Source: Novosphingobium sp. CECT 9465
Lineage (GTDB): Bacteria > Pseudomonadota > Alphaproteobacteria > Sphingomonadales > Sphingomonadaceae
Length of the DNA: 64,000 nucleotides
Assembly (NCBI RefSeq): GCF_920987055.1
Contig: NZ_CAKLBX010000001.1
Location: 186,001-250,000, forward strand
Reading direction: 5' to 3'
The position numbers and the translations under genes were made by a program. Shown here in pieces: positions 18,611-28,009 of this stretch; position 1 is the first letter of the stretch, and the number at the start of each line of letters is the position of its first letter. The notes under the pieces were generated by a model that was given only the letters and a program-made list of their open reading frames with translations, made no database searches and was not told the DNA's origin.

Positions 18611-21283
18611 ATGACCCAGGTCGGACAGGATACACTCGGCGCCCGCACCACGATGAACGTCGGTGGCAAGGACTACGCCTACTATTCGCTCAAGAAGGCT
18701 TCCGAAAAGTTTGGCGACATTTCGCGCCTGCCTTTCTCGATGAAGGTCCTCCTCGAAAACCTCCTGCGCTTCGAAGATGGCGGTTTCACCGTCTCCACCG
18801 ATGACGTGAAGGCCGTGGTCGACTGGCAGAAGAACCCCAGCGAATCGAACAACGAAATCCAGTATCGCCCCGCCCGTGTGCTGCTGCAGGATTTCACCGG
18901 CGTTCCCTGCGTTGTCGATCTGGCCGCGATGCGCGATGCCATTGCGACGCTTGGCGGCGATACCAGCAAGATCAACCCGCTGGTTCCGGTCAACCTCGTG
19001 ATCGATCACTCGGTCATGGTGGACGAATTCGGCCATCCCAAGGCCTTCGAACAGAACATGGAGATCGAGTACGAGCGCAACATGGAGCGCTACGACTTTC
19101 TCAAGTGGGGTTCGAAAAGCCTCAACAATTTCTACGCCGTGCCTCCCGGCACCGGTATCTGCCATCAGGTGAACCTTGAAAACATCGCGCAGACGGTGTG
19201 GACCAGCACCGATCAGAACGGCGTGACGGTTGCCTATCCCGACACTTGCGTCGGCACCGACAGCCACACCACCATGATCAACGGCCTTGGCGTACTCGGC
19301 TGGGGCGTTGGCGGGATCGAGGCTGAGGCCGCGATGCTGGGCCAGCCCGTCTCGATGCTCGTTCCCGAAGTCGTCGGCTTCAAGATGGTGGGCGAGATGA
19401 AGGAAGGCGTCACCGCCACCGATCTCGTGCTCACCGCCACCAACATGCTGCGCAAGCATGGCGTGGTCGGCCGCTTCGTCGAATACTACGGTCCCGGCCT
19501 TGCCTCGCTCTCGCTGGCTGACCGTGCGACACTGGCGAACATGGCGCCCGAATATGGCGCCACCTGCGGCTTCTTCGGCATTGATGACAAGACGCTGGAC
19601 TACTTGCGCCTCACTGGCCGCGAAGAAGACCAGATCGCGCTGGTCGAAGCCTATGCCAAGGAACAGGGCTTCTGGATCGATCCTTCGATCGAGCCGATCT
19701 TCTCCTCGACGCTGGAACTCGACCTGTCGACCGTCGTGCCCTCGCTTGCCGGACCCAAGCGCCCGCAGGACCGCGTATCGCTTCCTGAAGTGGATGACGT
19801 TTTCAACGCCGACATGGCCAACACCTACAAGAAGGCACAGCAGCGCGTGCCGGTTGCAGGCACCGATTACGACATCGGCGATGGTGACGTGACGATTGCC
19901 GCTATCACCTCGTGCACCAACACGTCGAACCCCGGCGTTCTGGTTGCGGCGGGTCTCGTGGCCAAGAAGGCCAATGAACTGGGTCTCAAGCCCAAGCCAT
20001 GGGTCAAGACTTCGCTGGCCCCCGGTTCGCAGGTCGTCACCGACTATCTCAACCGCGCCGGTTTGCAGGAACATCTCGATGCGGTTGGCTTCAACCTCGT
20101 CGGTTACGGCTGCACCACCTGCATCGGCAATTCCGGTCCGCTCGCCGAGCCGATCAGCAAGGCGATCAACGACAATGGCCTTGTCGCCGCTGCCGTGATT
20201 TCGGGCAACCGCAACTTCGAAGGCCGCGTCTCGCCAGACGTTCGTGCGAACTTCCTCGCCTCGCCGCCGCTCGTCGTTGCCTATGCGCTCAAGGGCACGG
20301 TGATCGAGGACTTCACCACGACCCCGATCGGAAAGAGCAAGGACGGCGTCGATGTCTACCTGAAGGACATCTGGCCTTCGAACGCGGAAGTCGCCACGAC
20401 CATGGCCGGCTGCATGGACCGTGCGATGTTCCAGGCCCGCTATGCCGACGTCTACAAGGGCGACGCGCACTGGCAGGCAATCAACGTCACGGGCAGCGAA
20501 ACCTATTCGTGGCGCGCCGGATCGACCTATGTCGCCAACCCGCCGTACTTCGAAGGCATGTCGATGACGCCGGCTCCGGTGAACGACATCATCGATGCCA
20601 AGCCGCTGCTCATCCTCGGCGATTCGATCACCACCGATCACATCAGCCCGGCAGGCTCGATCAAGGCCGACAGCCCCGCCGGCAAGTGGCTGATGGAGCA
20701 TCAGGTCGCCAAGGCTGACTTCAACTCCTATGGCGCGCGCCGTGGCCACCATGACGTGATGATGCGCGGCACCTTTGCCAACATCCGCATCAAGAACGAA
20801 ATGGTCCCCGGCACCGAAGGCGGCTTCTCGCGCTATGGCGACGAAGCCGGCTCGGTGTTCGATGTGGCGATGAAGCACAAGGCTGACGGTACGCCGACGG
20901 TCGTCATCGCGGGCAAGGAATACGGCACCGGCTCCAGCCGCGACTGGGCGGCCAAGGGCACCAACCTGCTGGGCGTTCGCGCCGTGATCGTCGAAAGCTT
21001 CGAACGTATCCACCGGTCGAACCTCGTCGGCATGGGTGTGCTGCCGCTGCAGTTCAAGGAAGGCCAGAACCGTACTTCGCTGGCGCTTTCGGGTGACGAC
21101 ACCTTCACCATCAAGGGTGTTGCCAGCCTGCAACCGCGCCAGGACGTGGAAGTGGAAGTCACGCGCAAGGACGGCACCAAGCTGACCTTCACCGCGCTTT
21201 GCCGCATCGATACCGCCAATGAAGTCGAATACTTCATGAATGGCGGCATCCTGCATTACGTGCTGCGCAAACTGGCTTCGTAA
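18611..21283 (+). CDS. acnA: Aconitate hydratase AcnA
   Basis: An 890-aa TCA-cycle enzyme interconverting citrate and isocitrate through a 4Fe-4S cluster. The cluster cysteines appear in [13 protein letters not shown] (about residue 436) and [13 protein letters not shown] (about 502). The N-terminus ([20 protein letters not shown]), [20 protein letters not shown], and the swivel-domain [16 protein letters not shown] are typical of the IRP/AcnA branch. The length is standard. An AGGAGG box lies about 14 nt before ATG 18611, somewhat far. A strong terminator follows at 21313. Confidence 0.97.
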   Translation: MTQVGQDTLGARTTMNVGGKDYAYYSLKKASEKFGDISRLPFSMKVLLENLLRFEDGGFTVSTDDVKAVVDWQKNPSESNNEIQYRPARVLLQDFTGVPCVVDLAAMRDAIATLGGDTSKINPLVPVNLVIDHSVMVDEFGHPKAFEQNMEIEYERNMERYDFLKWGSKSLNNFYAVPPGTGICHQVNLENIAQTVWTSTDQNGVTVAYPDTCVGTDSHTTMINGLGVLGWGVGGIEAEAAMLGQPVSMLVPEVVGFKMVGEMKEGVTATDLVLTATNMLRKHGVVGRFVEYYGPGLASLSLADRATLANMAPEYGATCGFFGIDDKTLDYLRLTGREEDQIALVEAYAKEQGFWIDPSIEPIFSSTLELDLSTVVPSLAGPKRPQDRVSLPEVDDVFNADMANTYKKAQQRVPVAGTDYDIGDGDVTIAAITSCTNTSNPGVLVAAGLVAKKANELGLKPKPWVKTSLAPGSQVVTDYLNRAGLQEHLDAVGFNLVGYGCTTCIGNSGPLAEPISKAINDNGLVAAAVISGNRNFEGRVSPDVRANFLASPPLVVAYALKGTVIEDFTTTPIGKSKDGVDVYLKDIWPSNAEVATTMAGCMDRAMFQARYADVYKGDAHWQAINVTGSETYSWRAGSTYVANPPYFEGMSMTPAPVNDIIDAKPLLILGDSITTDHISPAGSIKADSPAGKWLMEHQVAKADFNSYGARRGHHDVMMRGTFANIRIKNEMVPGTEGGFSRYGDEAGSVFDVAMKHKADGTPTVVIAGKEYGTGSSRDWAAKGTNLLGVRAVIVESFERIHRSNLVGMGVLPLQFKEGQNRTSLALSGDDTFTIKGVASLQPRQDVEVEVTRKDGTKLTFTALCRIDTANEVEYFMNGGILHYVLRKLAS

Positions 21284-21312
21284 GGCGCAGGCGGCATTGC
21301 CGAAAACAAAAC

Positions 21313-21340
21313 CCCGCCGGGATCATCCCGGCGGGTTTTT
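21313..21340 (+). terminator. Rho-independent terminator of acnA
   Basis: A perfect 10-bp GC-rich stem (21313-21322 with 21326-21335), TCA loop and TTTTT tail, 30 bp after the acnA stop. Confidence 0.92.
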
Positions 21341-21500
21341 GCTTGGCCACCCTATCGTTTCAAAGGTGCGCGCTGGTACGCCGCCACCGATGAAGGCAAC
21401 ACAATCGCCAGGGAAATAGGACTTATGTCGCTTTGCTTCATCGGCTTCGCCTCCTGGCAATGACGAAGGGATGTTTGCAAATGACACAATCACCAAGGAA

Positions 21501-21531
21501 AAAGGGCGGCTCCCCCCGGAGACCGCCCTTT
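21501..21531. terminator. Bidirectional terminator hairpin between acnA and the PEP-CTERM gene
   Basis: A 9-bp perfect stem AAAGGGCGG/CCGCCCTTT with a 13-nt loop. A-rich sequence precedes it on the plus strand, which gives a T-tract for the leftward gene ending at 21574. Between the two terminators (21341-21500) I see no gene. Confidence 0.75.
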
Positions 21532-21573
21532 CATTTTGCCCCGCCGGAGAGCGGGGGCTTTAGCTGATGTGCG

Positions 21574-22578
21574 TCAGTCGGCTTTCGCCTTGCCAAAGCG
21601 CCGGCGTGCGACAAGGCCCGCAGCTGCCGCGCCGAACAGGATGATCATCGACGGTTCGGGCACTTCGGTGCCGCCCGTGGTCGATGATGTCGTCGTCGTG
21701 CCACCGTTCGAGCTGGAGCTGGAAGTCGAGCTTGAGGTCGACGACGATGTCGAACTGCTGGTGCTGCTGGATGACGAAGTCGATGAACTCGACGTCACGT
21801 TGCCTGACGAAGTGGATGTCGACGAACTGGACGTGACATTGCCCGACGATGTGCTGACGTTTCCACTGGAGGTTGATACGTTGCCGCTCGAACTGGACAC
21901 GTTTCCGCTCGACGTCGATACGTTGCCCGAACTGGTCGAGACATTGCCCGACGAGGTGGAGGTGGATGTCGAAACACCGCCAGTCGAGGTGGACACGCCG
22001 CCGGTAGATGTCGAAGTCGAAACGCCCCCGGTCGAAGTGGAGATGCCGCCGGTCGTTGTCGAACTGGTGATGCCGCCCGAGCTGCTCGACGTGGAGCCGC
22101 CCGACGACGATATCGATCCGCCGGAGGTCGAGGTGGAGCCGGTGCTGGTCGAGGAAACGACCACGCTGCCCCCTCCTCCTCCGCCGCCGCCGCCGAAGAA
22201 TCCGCCGAAGAATCCGCCGCCAAAGCCGCCAATACCGCCGCCGCCGATTACCACGGGAACACCACCTCCCGTGCTGCCGCCGATGGGCTGCGGGGGCATT
22301 GGCGGCATATAAGGCACCGGCACCATCGCCATCTGCTGGGCAGGCTCGCAAGACTTGGTGGTCGTGGTCGTCACAACGCGGCGAGCGCGATGCACCTGGC
22401 GCGGCGCGGCGCGCGCAATCTTGCGCTTGGCAGGCTTGGCCTGCTTGACCTTCACCGGCTTGACGTGATGGATTTCACCCTTTGAAGGCGCTTCCGATAC
22501 GTGGACTGCGCCGCCGCCGAGCATTGCTCCGCCCGCTGCTGCTGCTGCCAGTTTTGCCAAAGCCATCCGAACCGACAT
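21574..22578 (-). CDS. Ser/Thr/Gly-rich PEP-CTERM sorting-domain protein
   Basis: A 334-aa secreted protein. After an N-terminal hydrophobic signal come a Lys/Arg-rich stretch, a Gly-rich stretch, and about 150 residues of low-complexity Ser/Thr/Gly sequence with STSSGNV-like units. The C-terminus is a PEP-CTERM anchor: VPEPSMIILFGAAAAGLVA followed by RRR. Such proteins are sorted by exosortase and linked to exopolysaccharide in Gram-negative bacteria; the exosortase is not in this window. The Ser/Thr tract could be glycosylated, by inference. An alternative start is the Met at codon 5. Confidence 0.85.
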   Translation of the reverse strand: MSVRMALAKLAAAAAGGAMLGGGAVHVSEAPSKGEIHHVKPVKVKQAKPAKRKIARAAPRQVHRARRVVTTTTTKSCEPAQQMAMVPVPYMPPMPPQPIGGSTGGGVPVVIGGGGIGGFGGGFFGGFFGGGGGGGGGSVVVSSTSTGSTSTSGGSISSSGGSTSSSSGGITSSTTTGGISTSTGGVSTSTSTGGVSTSTGGVSTSTSTSSGNVSTSSGNVSTSSGNVSSSSGNVSTSSGNVSTSSGNVTSSSSTSTSSGNVTSSSSTSSSSSTSSSTSSSTSSSTSSSSSNGGTTTTSSTTGGTEVPEPSMIILFGAAAAGLVARRRFGKAKAD

Positions 22579-22798
22579 GATCTGTGCTCTCGTTCTTCCC
22601 TGGGAAAGCGCCTTAGCAAGGACGGGTTAACGCCCTGCTAGCCTTTCCTGACCTGTCCAAGAACGCAGATGGGTGCGGGTGGGGCAATCCCGTTAACCCT
22701 GTTTGAACCCCTGAATCTGACCGAAATCGGGACCACGACGTCGCAGCGGTTAACAGTGTCCCAATATGGAACCGAATCCCCGATGAGTCCTTAAAGCG

Positions 22799-23824
22799 TC
22801 ACTCGTCGTCGAACAGGGAGGGTGTCGAGCCGGTCGGCGGGGTGAGTCCCAGATGTTGCCAGCCGCGATCGTTCAGGCAGCGCCCGCGCGCGGTGCGGGC
22901 GACCAGACCCAGCTGGATCAGGTACGGCTCGATCACTTCCTCGATCGTGTCGCGCGGTTCCGAAAGGCCCGCCGCCAGCGTCTCCACGCCCACCGGCCCG
23001 CCCTTGTAGATGTCGGCGATCATCATCAGGTAGCGCCTGTCCTGCAGGTCCAGCCCGATCTTGTCGACTTCAAGCCGAGTCAGCGCGCCGTCCGCGATGC
23101 TCTGCGTAATCGTTTGCACGCCATCGACTTGCGCAAAATCGCGTACGCGGCGCAGCAATCGCCCGGCCACGCGCGGCGTGCCGCGCGCGCGGCGGGCAAT
23201 TTCGGTGGCGCCGCCCTTGTCGATGCCCACACCCATCAGCGATGCCCCGCGCGCCACCACGCGCTCCAGTTCGGCCACCGAATAGAATTGCAGCCGTACC
23301 GGAATGCCGAAGCGGTCGCGCAAGGGGGTCTGCAACAGCCCCTGCCGCGTCGTAGCGCCGATCAGCGTGAACGGCGGCAGATCGATCCGCACCGACCGCG
23401 CCGAAGGGCCTTCGCCGATGATCAGGTCAAGCGCGCGATCCTCCATCGCCGGATAGAGCACTTCCTCGACCACGGGATTGAGCCGGTGAATCTCGTCGAT
23501 GAACAGCACATCACCCGATTCGAGATTGGTCAGCAGCGCGGCCAGATCGCCCGCCTTGGCGATGACCGGGCCGGACGTGGCACGAAAATTGACGCCCAGT
23601 TCGCGCGCGATGATCTGCGCCAGCGTGGTCTTGCCAAGGCCCGGCGGCCCGAAGAACAGCACATGATCCATCGCCTCGCGCCGCATTTTGGCCGATTCGA
23701 TGAACACCCGCAGGTTATCGCGCGCGGCTTCCTGCCCGACGAATTCGTGCAGCGTCTTGGGCCGCAGCGCCGCGTCCGGGTCTTCGTGCTGGCGATCAGG
23801 GGAAAGGAGGGGGTTATCGGTCAT
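22799..23824 (-). CDS. ruvB: Holliday junction branch migration ATPase RuvB
   Basis: A 341-aa AAA+ motor that, with RuvA, drives branch migration of Holliday junctions. Walker A GPPGLGKT (about 58-65), Walker B FIDEIHRL (about 104-111), sensor [18 protein letters not shown] and the C-terminal winged helix ([12 protein letters not shown]) are all present. The usual ruvA-ruvB adjacency is broken here: a small ORF and a toxin-antitoxin pair sit between them. The toxin gene overlaps the ruvB start by 11 nt, so ruvB translation may be coupled to toxin translation. Confidence 0.97.
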   Translation of the reverse strand: MTDNPLLSPDRQHEDPDAALRPKTLHEFVGQEAARDNLRVFIESAKMRREAMDHVLFFGPPGLGKTTLAQIIARELGVNFRATSGPVIAKAGDLAALLTNLESGDVLFIDEIHRLNPVVEEVLYPAMEDRALDLIIGEGPSARSVRIDLPPFTLIGATTRQGLLQTPLRDRFGIPVRLQFYSVAELERVVARGASLMGVGIDKGGATEIARRARGTPRVAGRLLRRVRDFAQVDGVQTITQSIADGALTRLEVDKIGLDLQDRRYLMMIADIYKGGPVGVETLAAGLSEPRDTIEEVIEPYLIQLGLVARTARGRCLNDRGWQHLGLTPPTGSTPSLFDDE

Positions 23825-24125
23825 GCTTGGCCTGCTTCACAGCGCTTTGAGCATCCATTGCATGATGTACGATACGCACAATCAGCAGATCGTCACGCGT
23901 GAGCTTGTAGATAATGCCATGTTGACGGTGGCTCAGGTAGCGAACGCCACGCCCCAATTCAGGCATAGCCCGTCCCGCCTTCGGGAAATCGCGCAATTTC
24001 TGGAATGCGCTGGTGAAGCTGTGCATGTAGGCAGCCGCTACGGCACTTCCGAACTCGCTCATGCTATACGTATCGATGTCCGCAAGGTCGTTTTCGGAAG
24101 CAATGGAAAAGCGAACTTCAACCAC
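23814..24125 (-). CDS. RelE/ParE-superfamily toxin inside the ruv operon
   Basis: A 103-aa protein with ParE features: [20 protein letters not shown], a central [20 protein letters not shown] and a C-terminal strand [23 protein letters not shown] 24125 is chosen because it overlaps the antitoxin stop by 8 nt, the usual coupling. Its own stop lies within the first codons of ruvB. Most ParE toxins act on gyrase; target not determined here. Confidence 0.86.
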   Translation of the reverse strand: MVEVRFSIASENDLADIDTYSMSEFGSAVAAAYMHSFTSAFQKLRDFPKAGRAMPELGRGVRYLSHRQHGIIYKLTRDDLLIVRIVHHAMDAQSAVKQAKHDR

Positions 24126-24369
24126 GCGCGGATTTACGCCGCGAAATAATAGTCTCGATAATTGTTTCGGGCGTTTCCGAGGAGATACCCGAAGCAACAC
24201 CTTCCTCTATCATGCCGCGTAACCGAGCGGTTTTATCTGCCGCGCTTTCGAGATCCCGCTCGATGAGGTCACGGACATAATCGCCGACGTCAGCATAACC
24301 GGCTTGGGTCGCACGATGCTCGATCCGGCTGTGAAGCGGCGAGGGGATGGAAAAGCTGAGATCGGTCAT
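24118..24369 (-). CDS. ParD-type antitoxin inside the ruv operon
   Basis: An 83-aa protein with an N-terminal ribbon-helix-helix (LSFSIPSPLHSRIEHRATQA, YADVGDYVRDLIERD) and a toxin-binding C-terminus (LRGMIEEGVASG). It would dimerise on the promoter DNA and neutralise the overlapping toxin. The 51-bp gap to the upstream ORF (24370-24420) is the only spacer in this part of the operon and may hold an autoregulated promoter. Confidence 0.86.
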   Translation of the reverse strand: MTDLSFSIPSPLHSRIEHRATQAGYADVGDYVRDLIERDLESAADKTARLRGMIEEGVASGISSETPETIIETIISRRKSARG

Positions 24370-24420
24370 GGGTCGACAATACCGTTTTTGGAGCGGGATG
24401 GCAAAGTGCGTGGACTTGCG

Positions 24421-24564
24421 TCAAGCATGTCGGCAGGTTTCGGAAGAGTAGTCCCAAGCGCCACCAACATCGAGACACGCGTCAATGGAAAATTGGCGGT
24501 TCGACCAGAGCCAGAAGCTGCTCAACAGCAGCGCCATTGCAATGAGCACTGCCGCGCGGAGCAT
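24421..24564 (-). CDS. Small membrane or exported protein coupled to ruvA, 47 aa
   Basis: One hydrophobic N-terminal segment (AAVLIAMALLLSSFWLW) is followed by a short tail with two cysteines (IDACLDVGGAW...ETC). The ATG overlaps the ruvA stop by one base (TGATG), a translational re-initiation arrangement, which supports it being real. The tail could form a periplasmic disulfide. Function unknown. Confidence 0.6.
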   Translation of the reverse strand: MLRAAVLIAMALLLSSFWLWSNRQFSIDACLDVGGAWDYSSETCRHA

Positions 24565-25178
24565 CACCCCGCCGCCCTCTTCAGCGCGACCCGCACAAGG
24601 TCGTTCAACCCCGCGTCCTCGCCCAGTTCCTCGACCGCCTTGCCCACCGCGTTGTTGGCAACCAGCGGCTTGAAACCCAGATTCTGTAGTGCCGAGATCG
24701 CGTCCGCACTGGCCGAACCCGGCGGCACGTAAGAGACATCGCCGCCCATTCCAGCAGGAGAGGCATAGCCCGCGAGACCGCCTGCCTTGTCCTTCAATTC
24801 GTTGACGATCCGGCTCGCCAGCTTCGGCCCGACGCCGTTGGCGCGCGCCACCATCGCGGCATCGCCATGGGCGCAGGCGCGTTGGAGTTCCTCGATGGCG
24901 AGGGCTGAAAGGATCGCCAGCGCCACTTTGCTCCCCACGCCCTGCACGGCGGTCAGCAGGCGGAACCAGGCGCGTTCGCCCGCGCTGGTGAAGCCGATCA
25001 GGCGCTGGTCGGTCTCGCTCACCTGCATTTCGGTGTGAACCACCACCTTGTCCCCGCGGATGCCGAGATGGGTCAGCGTCTTGGCCGAGCACTGCACGAG
25101 GTAGCCGACGCCGTTCACGTCGATCACGGCCCAGTCGGGGCCGGTGTCGTCGAGTATGCCGGTGAGCTTGGCGATCAT
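24564..25178 (-). CDS. ruvA: Holliday junction DNA helicase subunit RuvA
   Basis: A 204-aa junction-recognition subunit that forms tetramers on the four-way junction and recruits RuvB. The N-terminal OB fold ([11 protein letters not shown]...[12 protein letters not shown]), two helix-hairpin-helix motifs ([37 protein letters not shown]) and the C-terminal RuvB-binding helical domain ([16 protein letters not shown]) are visible. The length is typical. Confidence 0.96.
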   Translation of the reverse strand: MIAKLTGILDDTGPDWAVIDVNGVGYLVQCSAKTLTHLGIRGDKVVVHTEMQVSETDQRLIGFTSAGERAWFRLLTAVQGVGSKVALAILSALAIEELQRACAHGDAAMVARANGVGPKLASRIVNELKDKAGGLAGYASPAGMGGDVSYVPPGSASADAISALQNLGFKPLVANNAVGKAVEELGEDAGLNDLVRVALKRAAG

Positions 25179-25225
25179 GGTTTGTTCCTATGGCAGGGAA
25201 CCGGAGATGGAGCAAGCGGGGGTGT

Positions 25226-25326
25226 GCATCCTTCGACAGGCTCAGGATGAGCGGCGTTGGTGATGGTCAAGCCCGCATTTGCATGCAGCAATTCGATTCG
25301 CTCATCCTGAGCCTGTCGAAGGATGC
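25226..25326. repeat. Perfect 28-bp inverted repeat between ruvA and ruvC
   Basis: The 28 bases at 25226-25253 are exactly repeated in inverse orientation at 25299-25326, separated by 45 bp. The core reads CTTCGACAGGCTCAGGATGA. I recall the same core as a widespread intergenic repeat in sphingomonad and other alphaproteobacterial genomes; that is memory, not a search. It could form a long hairpin in the ruvC-ruvA transcript. Confidence 0.85.
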
Positions 25327-25342
25327 CGCGATACATCCGCGC

Positions 25343-25819
25343 CTAGCGATGGCTGCCGAGCATGTTGGCGTGAGTGATTGCCACGGCCAGCGCGTCGGAC
25401 GCGTCCTCGCCTGCCAGCTTCACGCCGGGCAGCAGAATCTTGAGCATGTGCTGGATCTGCTGCTTTTCCGCGCCGCCGGTGCCGACCAGCGCCTTCTTGA
25501 TGACCTTGGTCGAGTATTCCTCAACGGGGATGCCGGACCGCGCGATGGACAGCATGGCCACCCCGCGTGCCTGCCCCAGCTTGAGCGTGGATTGCGGGTT
25601 CACGTTCATGAACACCTCTTCCACGGCACCTGAATCGGGCTTGTAGAGGTCGATCACGGTGCCCAGCGCCGCGTCGAGTTCGACGAGTCGTTCGGCCATG
25701 CTCGCCTTGGCATTGGTGCGGATCTGGCCATTGGCGACATGACGCAGGCTGCTGCCCGATTTGGAGATCACGCCCCAGCCGGTGACGGTAAGGCCGGGAT
25801 CGATGCCAAGGATGATCAT
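25343..25819 (-). CDS. ruvC: Holliday junction endonuclease RuvC
   Basis: A 158-aa resolvase with an RNase H-like fold. Catalytic acids are visible: Asp7 in [13 protein letters not shown], the Glu pair in [12 protein letters not shown] (about 67) and the Asp residues in [11 protein letters not shown] (about 138-141). It cuts Holliday junctions after RuvAB migration. It is the first ruv gene in this leftward operon. Confidence 0.96.
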   Translation of the reverse strand: MIILGIDPGLTVTGWGVISKSGSSLRHVANGQIRTNAKASMAERLVELDAALGTVIDLYKPDSGAVEEVFMNVNPQSTLKLGQARGVAMLSIARSGIPVEEYSTKVIKKALVGTGGAEKQQIQHMLKILLPGVKLAGEDASDALAVAITHANMLGSHR

Positions 25820-25835
25820 CGGTGTATGAGCACGG

Positions 25836-26186
25836 CTAAAGTCTCAGCCCCAACCGTGGACCGATTTGTATCATCGCGAGATAAAGCGCGACGGTGAGCG
25901 CGCAGCCTGCCCCCAGCGCCATCCAAAACGGCATGCCCGCACGTAGCATGCGCGGGATGACGAGAAACATGGGGAGCGAGGGGAGGACATACCAGAACGT
26001 CGCTTCGGCATGAACGGCCATGTTTTCGACATCTGGCCGCTCGCGCCAAAGCAAAATCATTCCAAGAACGGAAACAAGCGGAAGCGAGGCTACCAGTGCT
26101 CCTACCGCCGGAAGCTTTCGCCCGATCTCGGCGATCAGGGCGATCAGCAATCCCGACAGCAGCGCCTTGGCAGCCAGAGCGATCAT
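25836..26186 (-). CDS. DUF3147 family membrane protein
   Basis: A 116-aa protein with four hydrophobic helices ([69 protein letters not shown]), matching the small integral-membrane DUF3147 family. It lies 16 bp before ruvC and 34 bp after yebC, so it is probably transcribed with both. Function unknown. Confidence 0.75.
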   Translation of the reverse strand: MIALAAKALLSGLLIALIAEIGRKLPAVGALVASLPLVSVLGMILLWRERPDVENMAVHAEATFWYVLPSLPMFLVIPRMLRAGMPFWMALGAGCALTVALYLAMIQIGPRLGLRL

Positions 26187-26220
26187 CCGCTGTTTGCTCC
26201 GCTGTCCGCGCCTGACATGT

Positions 26221-26964
26221 TCAACCCAGCTTCTCCATCACCTCGTCGGGGATTTCGTAATTGCCCCATACGGTCTGCACGTCGTCATCGTCGTCGAGCA
26301 CGTCGATCAGCTTGAGCAGGGTGGCCGCATCGTCGGCAGAAACCACGGTCTTGAGGCTTGGCTTCCATGCCAGCTTCACGCCCTCGGCCTCGCCCAGCAC
26401 CTTTTCAAGTTCGCGGGCGACTTCATGGAGGTTTTCCACGGCGACCCAGATGGAGTGCGAATCCTCGTCCGATTCGACATCGTCCGCGCCCGCTTCGATC
26501 GCGGCTTCGAGGACTTTTTCCTCATCGCCCACGCTGCCGGGATATTCGATCAGACCCAGTCGTTCGAAGCCGTGGCTCACCGCGCCGCTCGCGCCAAGGT
26601 TGCCGCCGTTCTTCGAGAATGCGGTGCGCACGTTGGTGGCGGTGCGGTTGCGGTTGTCGGTCAGGGCTTCGACGATGACCGCGACGCCGCCGGGACCATA
26701 GCCTTCGTAGCGCACTTCTTCGTAGTTATCGCCTTCGCCCTTGCTCGCCTTGTCGATGGCGCGGGCGATGTTGTCCTTGGGCATGGACTGCGCCTTGGCC
26801 GCGTTGACGGCGGCGCGCAGGCGCGGGTTCATGTCCGGGTCGGGCATGCCCATCTTGGCCGCGACGGTGATTTCGCGGGAAAGCTTGGAGAATTGCGCCG
26901 AGCGCTTTTTGTCCTGCGCACCCTTGCGGTGCATGATGTTCTTGAATTTGGAATGGCCTGCCAT
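26221..26964 (-). CDS. YebC/PmpR (TACO1) family protein
   Basis: A 247-aa member of a universal family first called transcriptional regulators and now tied to translation of difficult motifs. The N-terminal signature [19 protein letters not shown] and the conserved [14 protein letters not shown] are complete. yebC next to ruvC is a common bacterial arrangement, and the gene heads this leftward operon. Confidence 0.95.
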   Translation of the reverse strand: MAGHSKFKNIMHRKGAQDKKRSAQFSKLSREITVAAKMGMPDPDMNPRLRAAVNAAKAQSMPKDNIARAIDKASKGEGDNYEEVRYEGYGPGGVAVIVEALTDNRNRTATNVRTAFSKNGGNLGASGAVSHGFERLGLIEYPGSVGDEEKVLEAAIEAGADDVESDEDSHSIWVAVENLHEVARELEKVLGEAEGVKLAWKPSLKTVVSADDAATLLKLIDVLDDDDDVQTVWGNYEIPDEVMEKLG

Positions 26965-27042
26965 GGTCCGTGCTTCTTGCTGGTCTTGCTGAAATGTGGG
27001 TTGCCCCTAGCGGACGGCGCGCTTTCGGGCAATGATTGCGCG

Positions 27043-27747
27043 ATGATCGATCAGACGACCGTTTCCGCCACCTTGACCGAACCCTTCGGCTTCTGGCGCC
27101 ACCCCCGCCCGATGCGGCCCGAAGGCTTGCGCGCGCCGGGGGCGTGGCGGCGGTGGGGGCTGCTGACCGCGCTGCAGGTGGGCGTGCTTCTGGGCGTGGT
27201 CGTGCAGGTGATGATGCTGTGGCAGAAGGCGTTCGGCCTGCCATCGCCCGATGCGTTCGATGGTCTCAACCCGCTGGCCTTGTGGGGCGGGGCGGTACTG
27301 CTGGCCCCGGTGCTGGAGGAACTGTTCTTCCGGGCATGGCTTGGCGGGTTGCCGCGCGCGCTGTGGGCCATGGCGGCGGTCGTGCTGGGCCTCGCGCTGT
27401 TCGTTGCCGTGGGCAAGGGCAGTGCAGTTGTCGGCGGCGGCATACTGGTGGCGACGGTAGTCGTGGCGCTGGGCGGATGGTTGCGCCTGCGTCGCCGTGC
27501 CGATTGGCCCCGTTGGTTCGATCGTGCCTTTCCGGTGCTGTTCCATGTGAATGCCGCCATTTTCGCAGCGATTCACCTCGCGAACTATCCGAAGTTCACG
27601 TGGGTCCTCATCCCGATGGTGCTGCCGCAATTGTGGACGGGGTTGATGCTTGGCTTCATCCGCCTGCGCATCGGGCTGATTGCGGCGATGCTCACTCACG
27701 TCGTGTCGAATGCGGTCACGCTGGGCATCGCGCTTTCGGCGGGTTAG
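27043..27747 (+). CDS. CPBP family intramembrane glutamic endopeptidase
   Basis: A 234-aa membrane protein. The abortive-infection/CAAX-protease motifs are visible: EELFFRAWLGGLPRAL (motif 1, Glu pair and Arg), FHVNAAIFAAIHLAN (motif 2) and LTHVVSNAV (motif 3). Several hydrophobic helices surround them. Substrate unknown; homologues process prenylated or membrane proteins. ATG 27043 is chosen because it starts the protein-like sequence. The TAG stop (27745-27747) uses the first G of the adjacent palindromic element. Confidence 0.88.
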   Translation: MIDQTTVSATLTEPFGFWRHPRPMRPEGLRAPGAWRRWGLLTALQVGVLLGVVVQVMMLWQKAFGLPSPDAFDGLNPLALWGGAVLLAPVLEELFFRAWLGGLPRALWAMAAVVLGLALFVAVGKGSAVVGGGILVATVVVALGGWLRLRRRADWPRWFDRAFPVLFHVNAAIFAAIHLANYPKFTWVLIPMVLPQLWTGLMLGFIRLRIGLIAAMLTHVVSNAVTLGIALSAG

Positions 27748-28009
27748 GCCGTAAACTCATAAATCACACCGTCGAGGTTTGAGGCAAAACGGCTCAGCGC
27801 AAGGAGGGCAGACGCAGGAATATGTCGATATTTCAAGTCTGCCCGACGAAGCGATGGGCCGTTTTGCCTCAAATCCGCAGGACGTCGAAATGACTTCCAT
27901 CTCGAACCAGGTCGCCCTTGGAAGGGCAACCAGCCCTCCCAGCGGGCGCCTTGGCCCGATATGTTCGTCATTTCGACGCCTCGACGGTGTGGTTTATGAA
28001 TTTACGGCC
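27747..28009. mobile_element. 263-bp MITE-like palindromic element (copy 2)
   Basis: The terminal inverted repeats match at 29 of 31 positions (27747-27777 against 27979-28009; outer bases GGCCGTAAAYTCATAAA) and are flanked by TA (27745-27746, 28010-28011). Hairpin A is a perfect 16-bp stem (27778-27793 with 27858-27873), topped by a second 8-bp stem (27806-27813 with 27837-27844). Hairpin B is a perfect 12-bp stem (27883-27894 with 27967-27978) enclosing GGGCAACCAGCCC (27924-27936). GGCTCAGCGCAAGGA (27791-27805) matches copy 1. The ends resemble the right end of the IS at 28431-29430, so that transposase could act on it. It has no coding content. Confidence 0.78.

Noticed and set aside
18422..21256. 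944-codon open frame antisense to acnA
   Set aside because: High-GC codon bias creates long open antisense frames; acnA is unambiguous.
26020..27747. A 575-aa reading of the CPBP protease
   Set aside because: The N-terminal half is antisense to yebC; protein-like sequence begins at ATG 27043.
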